Shown here: piece after piece, positions 27,020-35,628 of the stretch
Layout: the number at the start of each line of letters is the position of its first letter
Numbering within the stretch: position 1 is the stretch's first letter
NCBI GenBank assembly: GCA_031553495.1
Contig: JAVBLN010000021.1
Location: 1-64,000, forward strand
Length of the DNA stretch: 64,000 nt
Reading direction: 5' to 3'
Source: Pinibacter sp031553495
Lineage (GTDB): Bacteria; Bacteroidota; Bacteroidia; Chitinophagales; Chitinophagaceae
Position numbers and translations under genes: made by a program
The notes under the pieces: model-generated
What the model was told of the DNA's origin: nothing
The model's input: the letters and a program-made list of their open reading frames with translations, nothing else
Database searches by the model: none

Positions 27020-28249
27020 ATGATAGATATCAAAGTACCAACAGTTGGTGAATCAATAAGTGAAGTAACCCTGGTAAAATGGTTAAAAAACGATGGTGAT
27101 TATGTAGAGAGAGATGAAGTTATAGCGGAACTTGAAAGTGAAAAAGCAACCTTTGAAGTAAATGCCGAGCAAGCCGGCGCTTTAAAAACAGCGGCTGCGG
27201 AAGGTGATACATTAAAGATTGGCGATGTGCTGGCGCAGATTGATGAAACGGCTGCTAAACCTGAAAGTAGCGCCAATACCGAAACAGAGGCCCTCGCGCC
27301 AAAAGAGGGAACGCCTGCTGCCGCTCCTGCCGTAATTCAGGCGCCGGTAACTGTTATAGCGAATGATATAAAGGCAACTCCTGTTGCATCCGCGATCATA
27401 GCCGATAAAAAAGTGGATCCCGTTTCAATTCACGCGTCGGGAACAGGTGGAAAAATTTTGAAACACGATGTGCTGGAAGCTATAGGCAATCCAGGTCGCA
27501 GACCCGGAGCGGAATTGTTTTCGCGTGTGGATAGACGTGAGAAAATGAGCAACCTGCGTAAAACTGTTTCGCGCAGGTTAGTGGAAGCAAAAAATTCCAC
27601 TGCCATGCTTACCACTTTTAATGAAGTGGACATGAGCAGCATTATGGCAATTCGTAATCAGTATAAAGATAAATTTAAAGAGAAGCATGGCGTTGGTCTT
27701 GGGTTTATGAGCTTCTTTACAAAAGCGTGCTGCTATGCATTGCAGGAGTGGCCCGCTGTGAATGCTTACATTGACGGCGATTCAATTGTGTATCATGAGT
27801 ATTGCGACATATCTATTGCAGTATCTGCGCCGAAAGGTCTTGTAGTGCCGGTAATACGCAATGCCGAAAGTCTTGATATGGCTGGTATTGAAAAGAAAGT
27901 GGTAGAGCTGGCCACCAAAGCCCGCGACAATAAATTGAGTTTGGAAGAAATGCAGGGCGGCACGTTTACCATTACAAACGGCGGCGTGTTTGGTTCTTTG
28001 ATGAGCACTCCTATCATCAACATTCCGCAAGCTGCTATACTGGGTATGCACAAAATACAGGAGCGTCCGATGGCGGTTAACGGTAAAGTGGAAGTTAGGC
28101 CAATGATGTATATAGCGCTGAGTTATGATCATCGCATTATCGACGGACGAGAGTCTGTTGGCTTCTTAGTTAGAGTTAAAGAGTTGTTGGAGAAACCGGA
28201 ACTGTTACTGTTTGGAAAAGATCCCGTGAAAACTTTGCTGGATATGTAA
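27020..28249 (+). CDS. sucB: dihydrolipoyllysine-residue succinyltransferase (OGDH E2)
   Basis: E2 core of the 2-oxoglutarate dehydrogenase complex, transferring succinyl from lipoamide to CoA. From ATG 27020 it has 409 residues: a lipoyl domain at about 1-78 with lipoyl-lysine in ELESEKATFEV, an Ala/Pro-rich linker (about 80-120), a peripheral-subunit-binding segment (GTGGKILKHDVLEAI, about 135-150) and a catalytic domain ending in SYDHRIIDGRESVGFL, whose HRIIDG gives the catalytic His and Asp. The in-frame ATG 27 bp upstream gives a hydrophobic extension before MIDIKVPTVGESIS and is unlikely. It functions with sucA; E3 is not in the window. Confidence 0.96.
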   Translation: MIDIKVPTVGESISEVTLVKWLKNDGDYVERDEVIAELESEKATFEVNAEQAGALKTAAAEGDTLKIGDVLAQIDETAAKPESSANTETEALAPKEGTPAAAPAVIQAPVTVIANDIKATPVASAIIADKKVDPVSIHASGTGGKILKHDVLEAIGNPGRRPGAELFSRVDRREKMSNLRKTVSRRLVEAKNSTAMLTTFNEVDMSSIMAIRNQYKDKFKEKHGVGLGFMSFFTKACCYALQEWPAVNAYIDGDSIVYHEYCDISIAVSAPKGLVVPVIRNAESLDMAGIEKKVVELATKARDNKLSLEEMQGGTFTITNGGVFGSLMSTPIINIPQAAILGMHKIQERPMAVNGKVEVRPMMYIALSYDHRIIDGRESVGFLVRVKELLEKPELLLFGKDPVKTLLDM

Positions 28250-28290
28250 ATTGATTTTTGCAGTATAAATTTTTCGGAAATTATTTAGAA

Positions 28291-28360
28291 GATCGGCTGC
28301 AGAACCCTGATTGGGCTTTGCTTGCGACGCTCCGTTCAACTGTAGAATATCTATTGAGCA
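28291..28360 (+). repeat. family A repeat, copy 13 (forward, degenerate C-type)
   Basis: A diverged copy with core CTTGCGACGCTCCGTTC, left arm CGGCTGCAGAACCCTGATTGG like copies 8 and 28, and right arm TATCTATTGAGC. Sits just upstream of the decayed toxin-antitoxin pair. Confidence 0.65.
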
Positions 28361-28400
28361 GTGAGGGTTGCTAATTTGTAAAGAACAGATTCATTTGAGA

Positions 28401-28577
28401 ATGAAAACGTTTTTATTTAATACTGTTGAGCAACTTCCGGAAAAATTTTCGCTGGATCAGCTTATTGATAAGTTGATTGTTATTGAGAAAGTAGAGAAAG
28501 GATTGGAGCAATCGAAAAGGGGCGAAATTAATACAAAAGAGCAGGCTAAAAAGAAACTGGCTAAATGGTTGAAATAA
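28401..28577 (+). CDS. antitoxin-like protein of a decayed toxin-antitoxin pair
   Basis: A 58-residue protein from ATG 28401: MKTFLFNTVEQLPEKFSLDQ.., then IEKVEKGLEQSKRGEI and a C-terminal EQAKKKLAKWLK. The FSLDQLIDKLIVIEKVEKGL..A..KW pattern is that of small antitoxins paired with RelE/ParE toxins in Bacteroidetes, where the N-terminus dimerises and the C-terminal helix wraps the toxin. It overlaps the next reading frame by 13 bp, the usual antitoxin-toxin layout. It appears intact, but its toxin is broken, so it is an orphan. An in-frame ATG lies 33 bp upstream but gives an atypical N-terminus. Confidence 0.65.
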   Translation: MKTFLFNTVEQLPEKFSLDQLIDKLIVIEKVEKGLEQSKRGEINTKEQAKKKLAKWLK

Positions 28578-28678
28578 ATTGGACGAATTTCGCGATAGAA
28601 AATTTTAACTATACATCATTCGGCTCGAATACTTACAGGTATAAAAAAGTCTTAAAAATTATTCTTTCCGTAATTTGA
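28565..28678 (+). pseudogene. ParE/RelE-type toxin remnant
   Basis: ATG 28565 overlaps the antitoxin-like gene by 13 bp. Only the first ~13 residues, VEINWTNFAIENF, look like a ParE/RelE toxin (typically ..I.WT..A..DL). The frame then turns into unrelated sequence and stops at 28678, after 37 residues instead of about 95. The rest of the toxin has been deleted, the breakpoint falling next to the following methyltransferase gene, whose TTG start (28675) overlaps this stop by 4 bp. Confidence 0.6.
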
Positions 28679-29856
28679 AAATATTCGAACACTATTTACG
28701 TAATTCATCGCAATTATTACAGCAGTATAAAGGCGAAGTGCCATTTAGCGCCTGGATAAAAAATTATTTTAAGAAACACAAAAAGTTTGGTTCAAAAGAC
28801 AGAAAGACCATAACGCATCTTTGTTATTGTTTTTTTAGGCTTGGTAATGCTTTCAGCCATATTCCCGTTGAAGAAAAAATATTGGCGGGATTGTTTCTTG
28901 CCGATAATCGTCATAATGATCTGCTTTGTTATTTTAAGCCGGAATGGAATAAAAGTATTGAAAGTAATACGGATGAAAAGCTGGCTATAGTGGCCGCTTC
29001 ATTCCACACAAATGTGCAAAGCGTTTTGGATAATATTTTTTTGTGGAAAAATGAATTGAGTGATAATATAGATGCAAATGGTTTTGCCATTTCTCATTTA
29101 ATACAACCGGATCTTTTTATACGCCTGCGGCCGGGATTTGAGCAAACTGTAAAGAAGAAGTTGCAGTTGGCCGGAATCTCTTTTACTGAAATAAATTCTT
29201 CCTGCATTGCTATTGCAAACGCTACAAAAATTGAAGATATAATTTCACTTAATAGAGAAGCAGTGGTACAGGATTATAGCTCGCAGCAGGTCGCGTTGTT
29301 CTTTAAATTGTTGTCGTTTAATAAGCAGAATATTCATGTTTGGGATTGCTGTGCGGCTAGCGGTGGCAAATCTATTATGTGGTACGATTTCAATAGGAAC
29401 GCAAAACTTACGGTGTCTGATATACGCAATAGTATTATTTCAAATTTAAGAAACCGTTTTCGCGAAGCAGATATACATTCCTTTCAATCCTTTACAGCAG
29501 ATCTTTCACAGCGTAATAGTATATTTCCCGCTCAGCCGTTCGATCTGATCATTGCGGATGTTCCCTGCTCCGGCAGTGGCACATGGAGCCGTACACCGGA
29601 GCAGCTAAGCTTTTTTACGGAAGAAAAAATAGAATACTATACCAATCTGCAGATGAATATCACTTCGAACATAATTCATAATCTTACTAATAACGGCTAT
29701 TTGTTGTACATAACCTGTTCTGTTTTCAAAGAGGAAAATGAAGGCGTAGTGGAAACATTAATAAAGCGGGGCTTAACCCTGCTTGAAATGCGTGTATTAA
29801 AAGGTTATGATAATAAAGCCGATACCATGTTTGCCGCTTTGCTTAAAAAAATGTAA
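28675..29856 (+). CDS. RsmB/NOP2-type RNA m5C methyltransferase
   Basis: A 393-residue SAM-dependent cytosine-C5 RNA methyltransferase. The N-terminal helical domain (KIFEHYLRNSSQLLQQYKGE.., KKFGSKDRKTITHLCYCFFR) is a NusB-like/FMU-type extension. The catalytic half has motif I VWDCCAASGGKSIMW, motif IV DLIIADVPCSGSGTW with Cys, and motif VI ITCSVFKEENEGVVE with the nucleophilic Cys of TCS. Translation seems to begin at TTG 28675: no ATG lies nearby and homologous-looking sequence runs up to that codon. This start overlaps the stop of the toxin remnant, which could couple the two. The target is probably 16S rRNA; the exact position is not known. Confidence 0.85.
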   Translation: MKIFEHYLRNSSQLLQQYKGEVPFSAWIKNYFKKHKKFGSKDRKTITHLCYCFFRLGNAFSHIPVEEKILAGLFLADNRHNDLLCYFKPEWNKSIESNTDEKLAIVAASFHTNVQSVLDNIFLWKNELSDNIDANGFAISHLIQPDLFIRLRPGFEQTVKKKLQLAGISFTEINSSCIAIANATKIEDIISLNREAVVQDYSSQQVALFFKLLSFNKQNIHVWDCCAASGGKSIMWYDFNRNAKLTVSDIRNSIISNLRNRFREADIHSFQSFTADLSQRNSIFPAQPFDLIIADVPCSGSGTWSRTPEQLSFFTEEKIEYYTNLQMNITSNIIHNLTNNGYLLYITCSVFKEENEGVVETLIKRGLTLLEMRVLKGYDNKADTMFAALLKKM

Positions 29857-29914
29857 GAAGCGTGCGAACTTATTAATGTGGAAATGCAAGTGAGCGTTCG
29901 ATGATTCAATGATT

Positions 29915-29992
29915 CGCTGAATAGCATAACAACCGTACAAGTGAGTGACACAACGATGCTCAATAGCAGCACTACCGCCGGTTCCCAAAAAA
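29915..29992 (-). repeat. family A repeat, copy 14 (reverse, T-type)
   Basis: Ends CTACCGCCGGTTCCCAAAAAAA; preceded by CAATGATTCGCTGAATAGC. Lies between the convergent m5C methyltransferase and lipoprotein genes. Confidence 0.87.
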
Positions 29993-30063
29993 ATCAATGC
30001 ATAAAATCTGCTCGCAGTATAAAAGCCTTGTGAACTGTGAAATTTTTGAGTTTTGAATTACCT

Positions 30064-30903
30064 CTAATTATGTTCAATCAACTGAAGTTCAATGGCAAAG
30101 CCTACATAATATCCTTTGGCGCCTGCGGCAGTGGGTGGTTGATATTCCCATAGCTCGAATTTTTTTGATACCAGGCCTGTTTCTTTAGCGTATTTTTCCA
30201 TTGAGTAAGCCCTTGTGGCAAACGCGTTAACATCTACGGGAGTTGCATTATCGGCAAGTAAATTGCTGGATTGATCTTCCTGAACTACCGTAATTACATT
30301 GTTATAAGTTTTGCCATTTATGCTAGCCGTTTCTCCGATTCCTGTGTAAGTATAATCCCAATCAGACATGCCGTTGTCAACAGTAAAATTGTAAGCGGCG
30401 CTTACCGGCAACGCTTCAGAATAGGGGAAATCGGGGAGATAGGTGTTTCCTTTCCATGTTAAATTCAATGTCACCGGCAGCTTCAGCGACTGGTATTTGA
30501 AATTCCAGAAATCAATAGTTTCAAGTGTTTGAGTAGTGGGTGTTACATAATAACTTCCATAAGTTTTCCAGGCGTTTTCGCTTGTATTATCGGCGGGGCG
30601 TATATAACGTAAAATAATGTAAGTGGGGCGGTTCAGATTATCCACTGTTTTTGAATCAACTATATCCTTTACCTGGTAATGCGTAATTATTTTATTGGCA
30701 TTCACATATTTGGTAGAATCAAATTTGTACAACCAATATTTTCCGACCTGCAATGGCATGTATTCGGCGAGCTGATCGGTTTTGTATTCATCTTTTTTAT
30801 CGCATGCCGTGAATAATATTGCCATGCATAGGGTTGCGATAACCCATTGCGATATACCACCTTTGCCGGGCACATTCAGTCCCTGAATTAGCTGCTTTAA
30901 CAC
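30064..30903 (-). CDS. hypothetical lipoprotein
   Basis: A 279-residue lipoprotein: N-terminal hydrophobic segment with lipobox LFTAC (Cys34), then DKKDEYKTDQLAEYMPLQVG. The motif LQVGKYWLYKFDST and repeated beta-strand patterns with aromatic residues suggest a beta-rich domain of the kind common in Bacteroidetes cell-surface lipoproteins. The long pre-lipobox region (33 residues) is acceptable for the start chosen. No catalytic motif was found. It is monocistronic between a family A repeat and mnmA (103 bp). Function unknown. Confidence 0.7.
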   Translation of the reverse strand: MLKQLIQGLNVPGKGGISQWVIATLCMAILFTACDKKDEYKTDQLAEYMPLQVGKYWLYKFDSTKYVNANKIITHYQVKDIVDSKTVDNLNRPTYIILRYIRPADNTSENAWKTYGSYYVTPTTQTLETIDFWNFKYQSLKLPVTLNLTWKGNTYLPDFPYSEALPVSAAYNFTVDNGMSDWDYTYTGIGETASINGKTYNNVITVVQEDQSSNLLADNATPVDVNAFATRAYSMEKYAKETGLVSKKFELWEYQPPTAAGAKGYYVGFAIELQLIEHN

Positions 30904-31006
30904 TTATTATATTTTAAATGAAAGTATAACTTATTATAGATGAAAAAATATCACGACCGGTTGTATTCCCGGCTTTTTGAACGTTTATCTAACACAAAAT
31001 ATTGTG

Positions 31007-32113
31007 TTATAAAGTATTATTCCTTTGAATAATGCCGCCGCCAATTACATCGTCACCTTCATAAAATACAGCGCTTTGTCCCGGTGCAATTCCCTTTGCC
31101 TGTTCGTAAAACCTAACGTTGATGCCGCCATCTGCCAAATTATACAGGTTGCTCAGGCTTCCTTTGTCTTTATAGCGAATTTTTGTAACAGCTTCCATCC
31201 CATCGGAAATGGCATCATATTTCATCCAGTTTATTTTGCGCACAACCATTTCAGGGCGTTCAAGATCCGATTCGTCTCCCAACACAACCGTATTGGTTTC
31301 AGGATTGATTTCCGTTACAAAAACGGGTTTGCCCAATGCTATATCAAGGCCTTTCCTTTGCCCGATTGTATAAAAAGGATAGCCTTTATGTTTACCCAGT
31401 ACCTTTCCCGTTTTATCAACAAATAGGCCGCCTGCGACCTTTTCTTCCAGGCCATCTACTTTCTTTTTCAAAAAATTGCGGTAATCGTTATCAGGCACAA
31501 AACAAATTTCGTAGCTCTCCGCTTTTTTCGCGAGTTCGGGATAGCCGAATTCTTCTGCCATTTTGCGTATTTCCGTTTTGCGGTATTTTCCTAATGGCAA
31601 TAATGTACGGCTAAGCAAATCCTGCTGCAGCCCCCACAGCACATAGCTTTGATCTTTAAGTTCATCCAGTCCTTTACTTACATAATACCTGCCATTGTTG
31701 TGCCGGTGAATGTTTCCGTAATGCCCGGTTGCAATAAACTCACAGTCAAGCGCATTCGCTCTTTTTAAAAGAGCCCGCCATTTAATGTGCGTATTGCACA
31801 TTACGCACGGGTTTGGGGTGCGTCCTGCAAGGTATTCTTCCACAAAATTGTCGATTACAAAATCGCCGAATTCCTCACGTATATCCAAAATAAAATGCGG
31901 AAAACCATGCTGTACCGCCGCCATGCGAGCATCGTTGAAGCTATCTAGATTGCAGCATCCTGTTTCTTTTTTACTGCTGCCACTTGTGGCATAATCCCAT
32001 GTTTTCATGGTAATACCAACAACTTCATATCCTTCCTGGTTAAGCATAAGAGCCGTAACGGTACTATCGATACCGCCACTCATTGCAACCAGAACTTTTC
32101 CTTTACGGCTCAT
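31007..32113 (-). CDS. mnmA: tRNA-specific 2-thiouridylase
   Basis: Adds sulfur to U34 of tRNA-Lys, -Glu and -Gln. A 368-residue PP-loop ATPase: AMSGGIDSTV is the ATP-binding loop (residues 10-19), the catalytic Cys is C103 in NPCVMCN, the persulfide-carrying Cys is C204 in SYEICFVPD, and GHY and DQSYVLWGL are family motifs. The length is normal. The promoter TATCTTTG lies 22 bp upstream on the minus strand, giving a short leader. It is a single gene between a hypothetical lipoprotein gene and a repeat-rich stretch. Confidence 0.95.
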   Translation of the reverse strand: MSRKGKVLVAMSGGIDSTVTALMLNQEGYEVVGITMKTWDYATSGSSKKETGCCNLDSFNDARMAAVQHGFPHFILDIREEFGDFVIDNFVEEYLAGRTPNPCVMCNTHIKWRALLKRANALDCEFIATGHYGNIHRHNNGRYYVSKGLDELKDQSYVLWGLQQDLLSRTLLPLGKYRKTEIRKMAEEFGYPELAKKAESYEICFVPDNDYRNFLKKKVDGLEEKVAGGLFVDKTGKVLGKHKGYPFYTIGQRKGLDIALGKPVFVTEINPETNTVVLGDESDLERPEMVVRKINWMKYDAISDGMEAVTKIRYKDKGSLSNLYNLADGGINVRFYEQAKGIAPGQSAVFYEGDDVIGGGIIQRNNTL

Positions 32114-32135
32114 AGAGTTATGTTTGAAATAACTG

Positions 32136-32143
32136 CAAAGATA
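32136..32143 (-). promoter_or_regulatory. promoter box of mnmA
   Basis: The minus strand reads TATCTTTG, matching the TAnnTTTG element. Confidence 0.65.
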
Positions 32144-32216
32144 ATTGAAAGTTGAAAGCGGAAAGTGCTAAAGACCGAAGATGCAAGTGAAATTTTCACA
32201 GTATAAAAAATGGGCG

Positions 32217-32296
32217 TTTTTTTTGGGGGACCGGCTGTATTGCTACTATTAAGCATCGTTGTGTCACTCACTTGTACGGCAGGAACTTTAGTGGGC
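32217..32296 (+). repeat. family A repeat, copy 15 (forward, T-type)
   Basis: Starts TTTTTTTTGGGGGACCGGC. Forms an inverted pair with copy 16 about 170 bp away. The spacer shares words (TTGACAGT.GGCAGTAGAG, AATCAGTGTCATC.GTGTGCCA) with the spacer of copies 20 and 21. The pair fills most of 32114-32709. Confidence 0.87.
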
Positions 32297-32468
32297 AGTT
32301 GACAGTGGGCAGTAGAGAGTTAAGAGGTCAGATGAAAGTTGCCGGTTACACATGAAACCTTGGGAAGTTGTTACTATCCTTGCAGAGCGTGCTTACAAAT
32401 AAAGTATCAGTGAAGATCAGTCTAATCAGTGTCATCTGTGTGCCATTGCTCCTGGAACACCGGCAACC

Positions 32469-32548
32469 CGCTCAATAGCATTCCTACCGTACAAGTGAGT
32501 GACACAACGATGCTTAATAGTAGCACAACCGCCGGTTTACAAAAAAAA
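32469..32548 (-). repeat. family A repeat, copy 16 (reverse, T-type)
   Basis: The mate of copy 15, ending ACAACCGCCGGTTTACAAAAAAAA, about 160 bp upstream of the thr leader peptide. Confidence 0.87.
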
Positions 32549-32709
32549 GTTATTTGTTGATTGTTGTTATTCGGTAGTGAATATTCTTAACTTAAATAAG
32601 TATTTGGTGTTATAGATTGTGTTTAATTTTTTGTAGAATAATTAAAAAAAATCTAATGCTAACGATTGTTATTTCGATGTTGTATATTACCTTAGCGATC
32701 TCATTAAAA

Positions 32710-32805
32710 ATGGCACAATTTAATTTACATATTTCTTCTACATTGGGATTAGGGACGACGGCAGTGTACACTGCCGCTACAATTGCCATTATTGCAACCC
32801 GTTAA
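32710..32805 (+). CDS. thrL: threonine-operon leader peptide (candidate)
   Basis: A 31-codon open frame 99 bp upstream of thrA. Its last 17 codons are GTTAVYTAATIAIIATR: five Thr (ACG ACG ACT ACA ACC) and three Ile, the regulatory amino acids of thr-operon attenuation in enterobacteria. A perfect 16-bp palindrome GGCAGTGTACACTGCC (32760-32775) lies within the Thr stretch, and AACCC-GTTAA-GGGTT (32796-32810) forms a hairpin over the stop codon, so ribosome position would change RNA folding. There is no clear U-tract terminator before thrA, so the mechanism (translational, Rho or alternative stem) is open. An upstream in-frame ATG at 32656 is an alternative start and also gives a Thr/Ile-rich peptide. 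Confidence 0.6.
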   Translation: MAQFNLHISSTLGLGTTAVYTAATIAIIATR

Positions 32806-32904
32806 GGGTTGTACATTTCAATATTATCCGGTGGGCAAAAAATGCTGTCTTTATTCTGAAATCCTTGTTCTTATCATTAATTTTCTAATAATTATTATAC
32901 ACTC

Positions 32905-35343
32905 ATGCAAGTACTAAAATTTGGTGGCTCCTCCGTTTCAAACGCGGATAACATTCAGAAGGTAATAGATATTGTATTAAAAGCAGGTAAACAAGATGTA
33001 ACAATTGTAGTGGTTTCTGCACTGGGAGGCGTTACAGATACATTACTGGATTGTGGTACAAAAGCAGGGAGTGGAGATGAAACTTACAAGGAAATACTTC
33101 AGCAGATTGAACAACGGCATCTTGAAACTGTAAAAGAACTGATTCCTGTAACGCAGCAAAGCAGCATTCTTAGCCTTGTTAAAAAAACTTGCAATGAGCT
33201 GGAAGATATATGTACCGGCGTTTTTTTACTTGGCGAATTTTCCGCCCGCACTAAAGATAAACTGGTGAGTTTTGGAGAGTTGTTGGCATCCCAGATTATT
33301 GCTCACGCATTTCTCCAACATACTTTTTGTGTTTGGAAAGACAGCCGTGAATTGATAATAACCGACGATAGCTTTGGCGCTGCAAAAGTTGATTTTGAAG
33401 AAACCAATAAGCGTGTGCACGAGTTTTTTACAAGTGATAATTTTACTAAGCTTTATATAGCGCCCGGCTTTATTGCTTCGGCTAAAAATGGTGCCGGTAC
33501 TACGCTTGGCCGCGGCGGATCCGATTTTACTGCCGCTATTTTTGCCGCTACTTTACATGCGGATGCATTGCAAATATGGACAGATGTTAGCGGCATGATG
33601 ACCGCTGATCCCCGCCTGGTGGTAAATGCGAAAAATATTCCGCACATCTCTTACCAGGAAGCAATGGAGCTATCGCACTTTGGCGCTAAAGTAATTTATC
33701 CGCCCACTATTCAGCCGGTAATGACGAAGCAAATTCCAACATGGGTAAAAAATACTTTTGCTCCGGATGATTATGGCACGCTGATTGAAACTACCCCAAT
33801 GCAAAATGGAAGACTGGTAAGAGGTATTTCCAGTATGAATAATATTGCGCTACTAAGCTTGGAAGGAAGCGGAATGGTAGGAATACCGGGCTTTTCGAAG
33901 CGTTTGTTTGAAGCATTGTCTAAAGAAAAAATAAATGTTATTCTGATTACTCAAAGCTCTTCCGAACATTCTATAAGTGTTGCACTCAATACCTCAGATG
34001 TTTCTAAAGCAAGAAAAGCTGTGGACCGACAGTTTGATTATGAAATTAAACTTCGTGTGGTCGATCCCGTTATAGTAGAAAAAGATCTTTCCATAGTTGC
34101 GGTGGTTGGCGATCATATGCGCAGCCATCCGGGTATTAGCGGAAAAATGTTCGGCACGCTTGGCCGTAATGGAATAAGTGTGAGGGCTATTGCGCAAGGC
34201 TCTTCGGAAAGAAATATTTCCGCGGTGGTTGCCGCGAAAGATGTGCGTAAAGCGGTAAACGTACTGCATGAAGAATTTTTTGAAACTACTTATAAGCAAA
34301 TCAATCTATTTATAGCCGGCGCCGGAAATGTGGGTGGTAAATTGTTATCGCAATTGCAACAGCAAACTACTTTTTTGCAGGAACAGCTTCGCATACAATT
34401 GAAAGTGGCCGGACTGGCTACCAGTAAAAAAATGATAACCAGCGCCGAAGGCATTGATATAAGCAACTGGCAACAAATGTTGAAAGAAGGTAAAAAAACA
34501 AATCTTCAGCAATTTATTGAACACATAAAAACCTACAACCTGCGCAACTCAATATTTGTGGATGTTACAGCCAATGAAGATGTTGCAAAATACTATGACC
34601 TTCTGTTGAACAACAGCATATCGGTAGTGGCTTGCAATAAAATTGCATGTTCATCAAAATATGATTATTATAAAAAATTAAAAGACCTGGCGCGGGAATA
34701 TAATGTTTCATTTTTGTTTGAAACCAATGTTGGCGCAGGTCTTCCGGTTATAGGCACATTAAATGATTTAAGAAAAAGCGGAGACGTTATTAATAAAATA
34801 GAAGCGGTGTTGAGCGGTACGCTGAATTTTGTTTTCAATAATTACGACGGTTCAAGGCCTTTCGCGGAGGTGGTAAAACAGGCGCAGGACGAAGGTTATA
34901 CAGAGCCTGATCCACGCCTCGACCTGAGCGGCACCGATGTGATGCGTAAAATAATGATACTGGCCCGCGAAGCCGGTGAGAAAATGGAAATGGAAGATAT
35001 TACCAACAATGTATTTCTTCCCGCATCGTGTATGGATGGTGATGTGGCGGCGTTTTATGAAGAGTTGAAAAAGCACGAAGCACATTTCAAAAAATTGTAC
35101 GACGAAGCTGTTTCCAAAAAATGCAAGCTGAAATTTGTGGCGCAGTATGAACATGGCAAAGCAAGTGTAGGATTGCAACATATTGATGAGCAACACAATT
35201 TGTATCACTTGTACGGAAAAGACAATATTGTGTTGTTTTATACCAATCGTTACCCGGCGCAACCATTGGTTATAAAGGGCGCCGGCGCGGGATCCGAAGT
35301 AACCGCTTCGGGTGTGTTCGCGGATATATTGAGAACGGTGTGA
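32905..35343 (+). CDS. thrA: bifunctional aspartokinase / homoserine dehydrogenase I
   Basis: Catalyses the first and third steps from aspartate to threonine/methionine. An 812-residue fusion: aspartokinase at about 1-290 (KFGGSSVSNADNI, then TTLGRGGSDFTAA), two ACT regulatory domains at about 310-450 for threonine feedback, and homoserine dehydrogenase from about 465 with Rossmann motif AGAGNVGGKLL, followed by NVGAGLPVIGTLNDL and EDPRLDLSGTDV-like sequence (TEPDPRLDLSGTDVMRK). The length and order equal those of E. coli ThrA. It is the first gene of thrABC and lies behind a Thr/Ile-rich leader peptide. thrB follows 285 bp later with a repeat in between. Confidence 0.96.
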   Translation: MQVLKFGGSSVSNADNIQKVIDIVLKAGKQDVTIVVVSALGGVTDTLLDCGTKAGSGDETYKEILQQIEQRHLETVKELIPVTQQSSILSLVKKTCNELEDICTGVFLLGEFSARTKDKLVSFGELLASQIIAHAFLQHTFCVWKDSRELIITDDSFGAAKVDFEETNKRVHEFFTSDNFTKLYIAPGFIASAKNGAGTTLGRGGSDFTAAIFAATLHADALQIWTDVSGMMTADPRLVVNAKNIPHISYQEAMELSHFGAKVIYPPTIQPVMTKQIPTWVKNTFAPDDYGTLIETTPMQNGRLVRGISSMNNIALLSLEGSGMVGIPGFSKRLFEALSKEKINVILITQSSSEHSISVALNTSDVSKARKAVDRQFDYEIKLRVVDPVIVEKDLSIVAVVGDHMRSHPGISGKMFGTLGRNGISVRAIAQGSSERNISAVVAAKDVRKAVNVLHEEFFETTYKQINLFIAGAGNVGGKLLSQLQQQTTFLQEQLRIQLKVAGLATSKKMITSAEGIDISNWQQMLKEGKKTNLQQFIEHIKTYNLRNSIFVDVTANEDVAKYYDLLLNNSISVVACNKIACSSKYDYYKKLKDLAREYNVSFLFETNVGAGLPVIGTLNDLRKSGDVINKIEAVLSGTLNFVFNNYDGSRPFAEVVKQAQDEGYTEPDPRLDLSGTDVMRKIMILAREAGEKMEMEDITNNVFLPASCMDGDVAAFYEELKKHEAHFKKLYDEAVSKKCKLKFVAQYEHGKASVGLQHIDEQHNLYHLYGKDNIVLFYTNRYPAQPLVIKGAGAGSEVTASGVFADILRTV

Positions 35344-35439
35344 TGTGAGTTTTGAGTTATGAGTTTTGAGTTATGAGTTGTGAGTTGTAAGTGATGAGTA
35401 TTCTAACAACCATCAACCATCAACCAACAAGCATCAACT

Positions 35440-35517
35440 TTTTTATGTACCCGGCTGCATTGCTACTATTAAGCTTTACTTGCGTCGCACTCTTGTACTG
35501 AAGTAATGCTATTGAGC
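35440..35517 (+). repeat. family A repeat, copy 17 (forward, C-type)
   Basis: Inside the thr operon between thrA and thrB: left arm GCTGCATTGCTACTATT is of the T-type form but the core is CTTGCGTCGCACTC. The 35344-35396 bases before it are quasi-periodic GAGTTNT words. Confidence 0.85.
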
Positions 35518-35628
35518 AATGTAAGCACTCTGAAAAATGTTGAACAAACTCTAACATCTAATCTCTAACATCCGACCTCTGATTTCTGACCTCTGATCTC
35601 TGACATCTTTCATTTAAAAACCTGCTTA

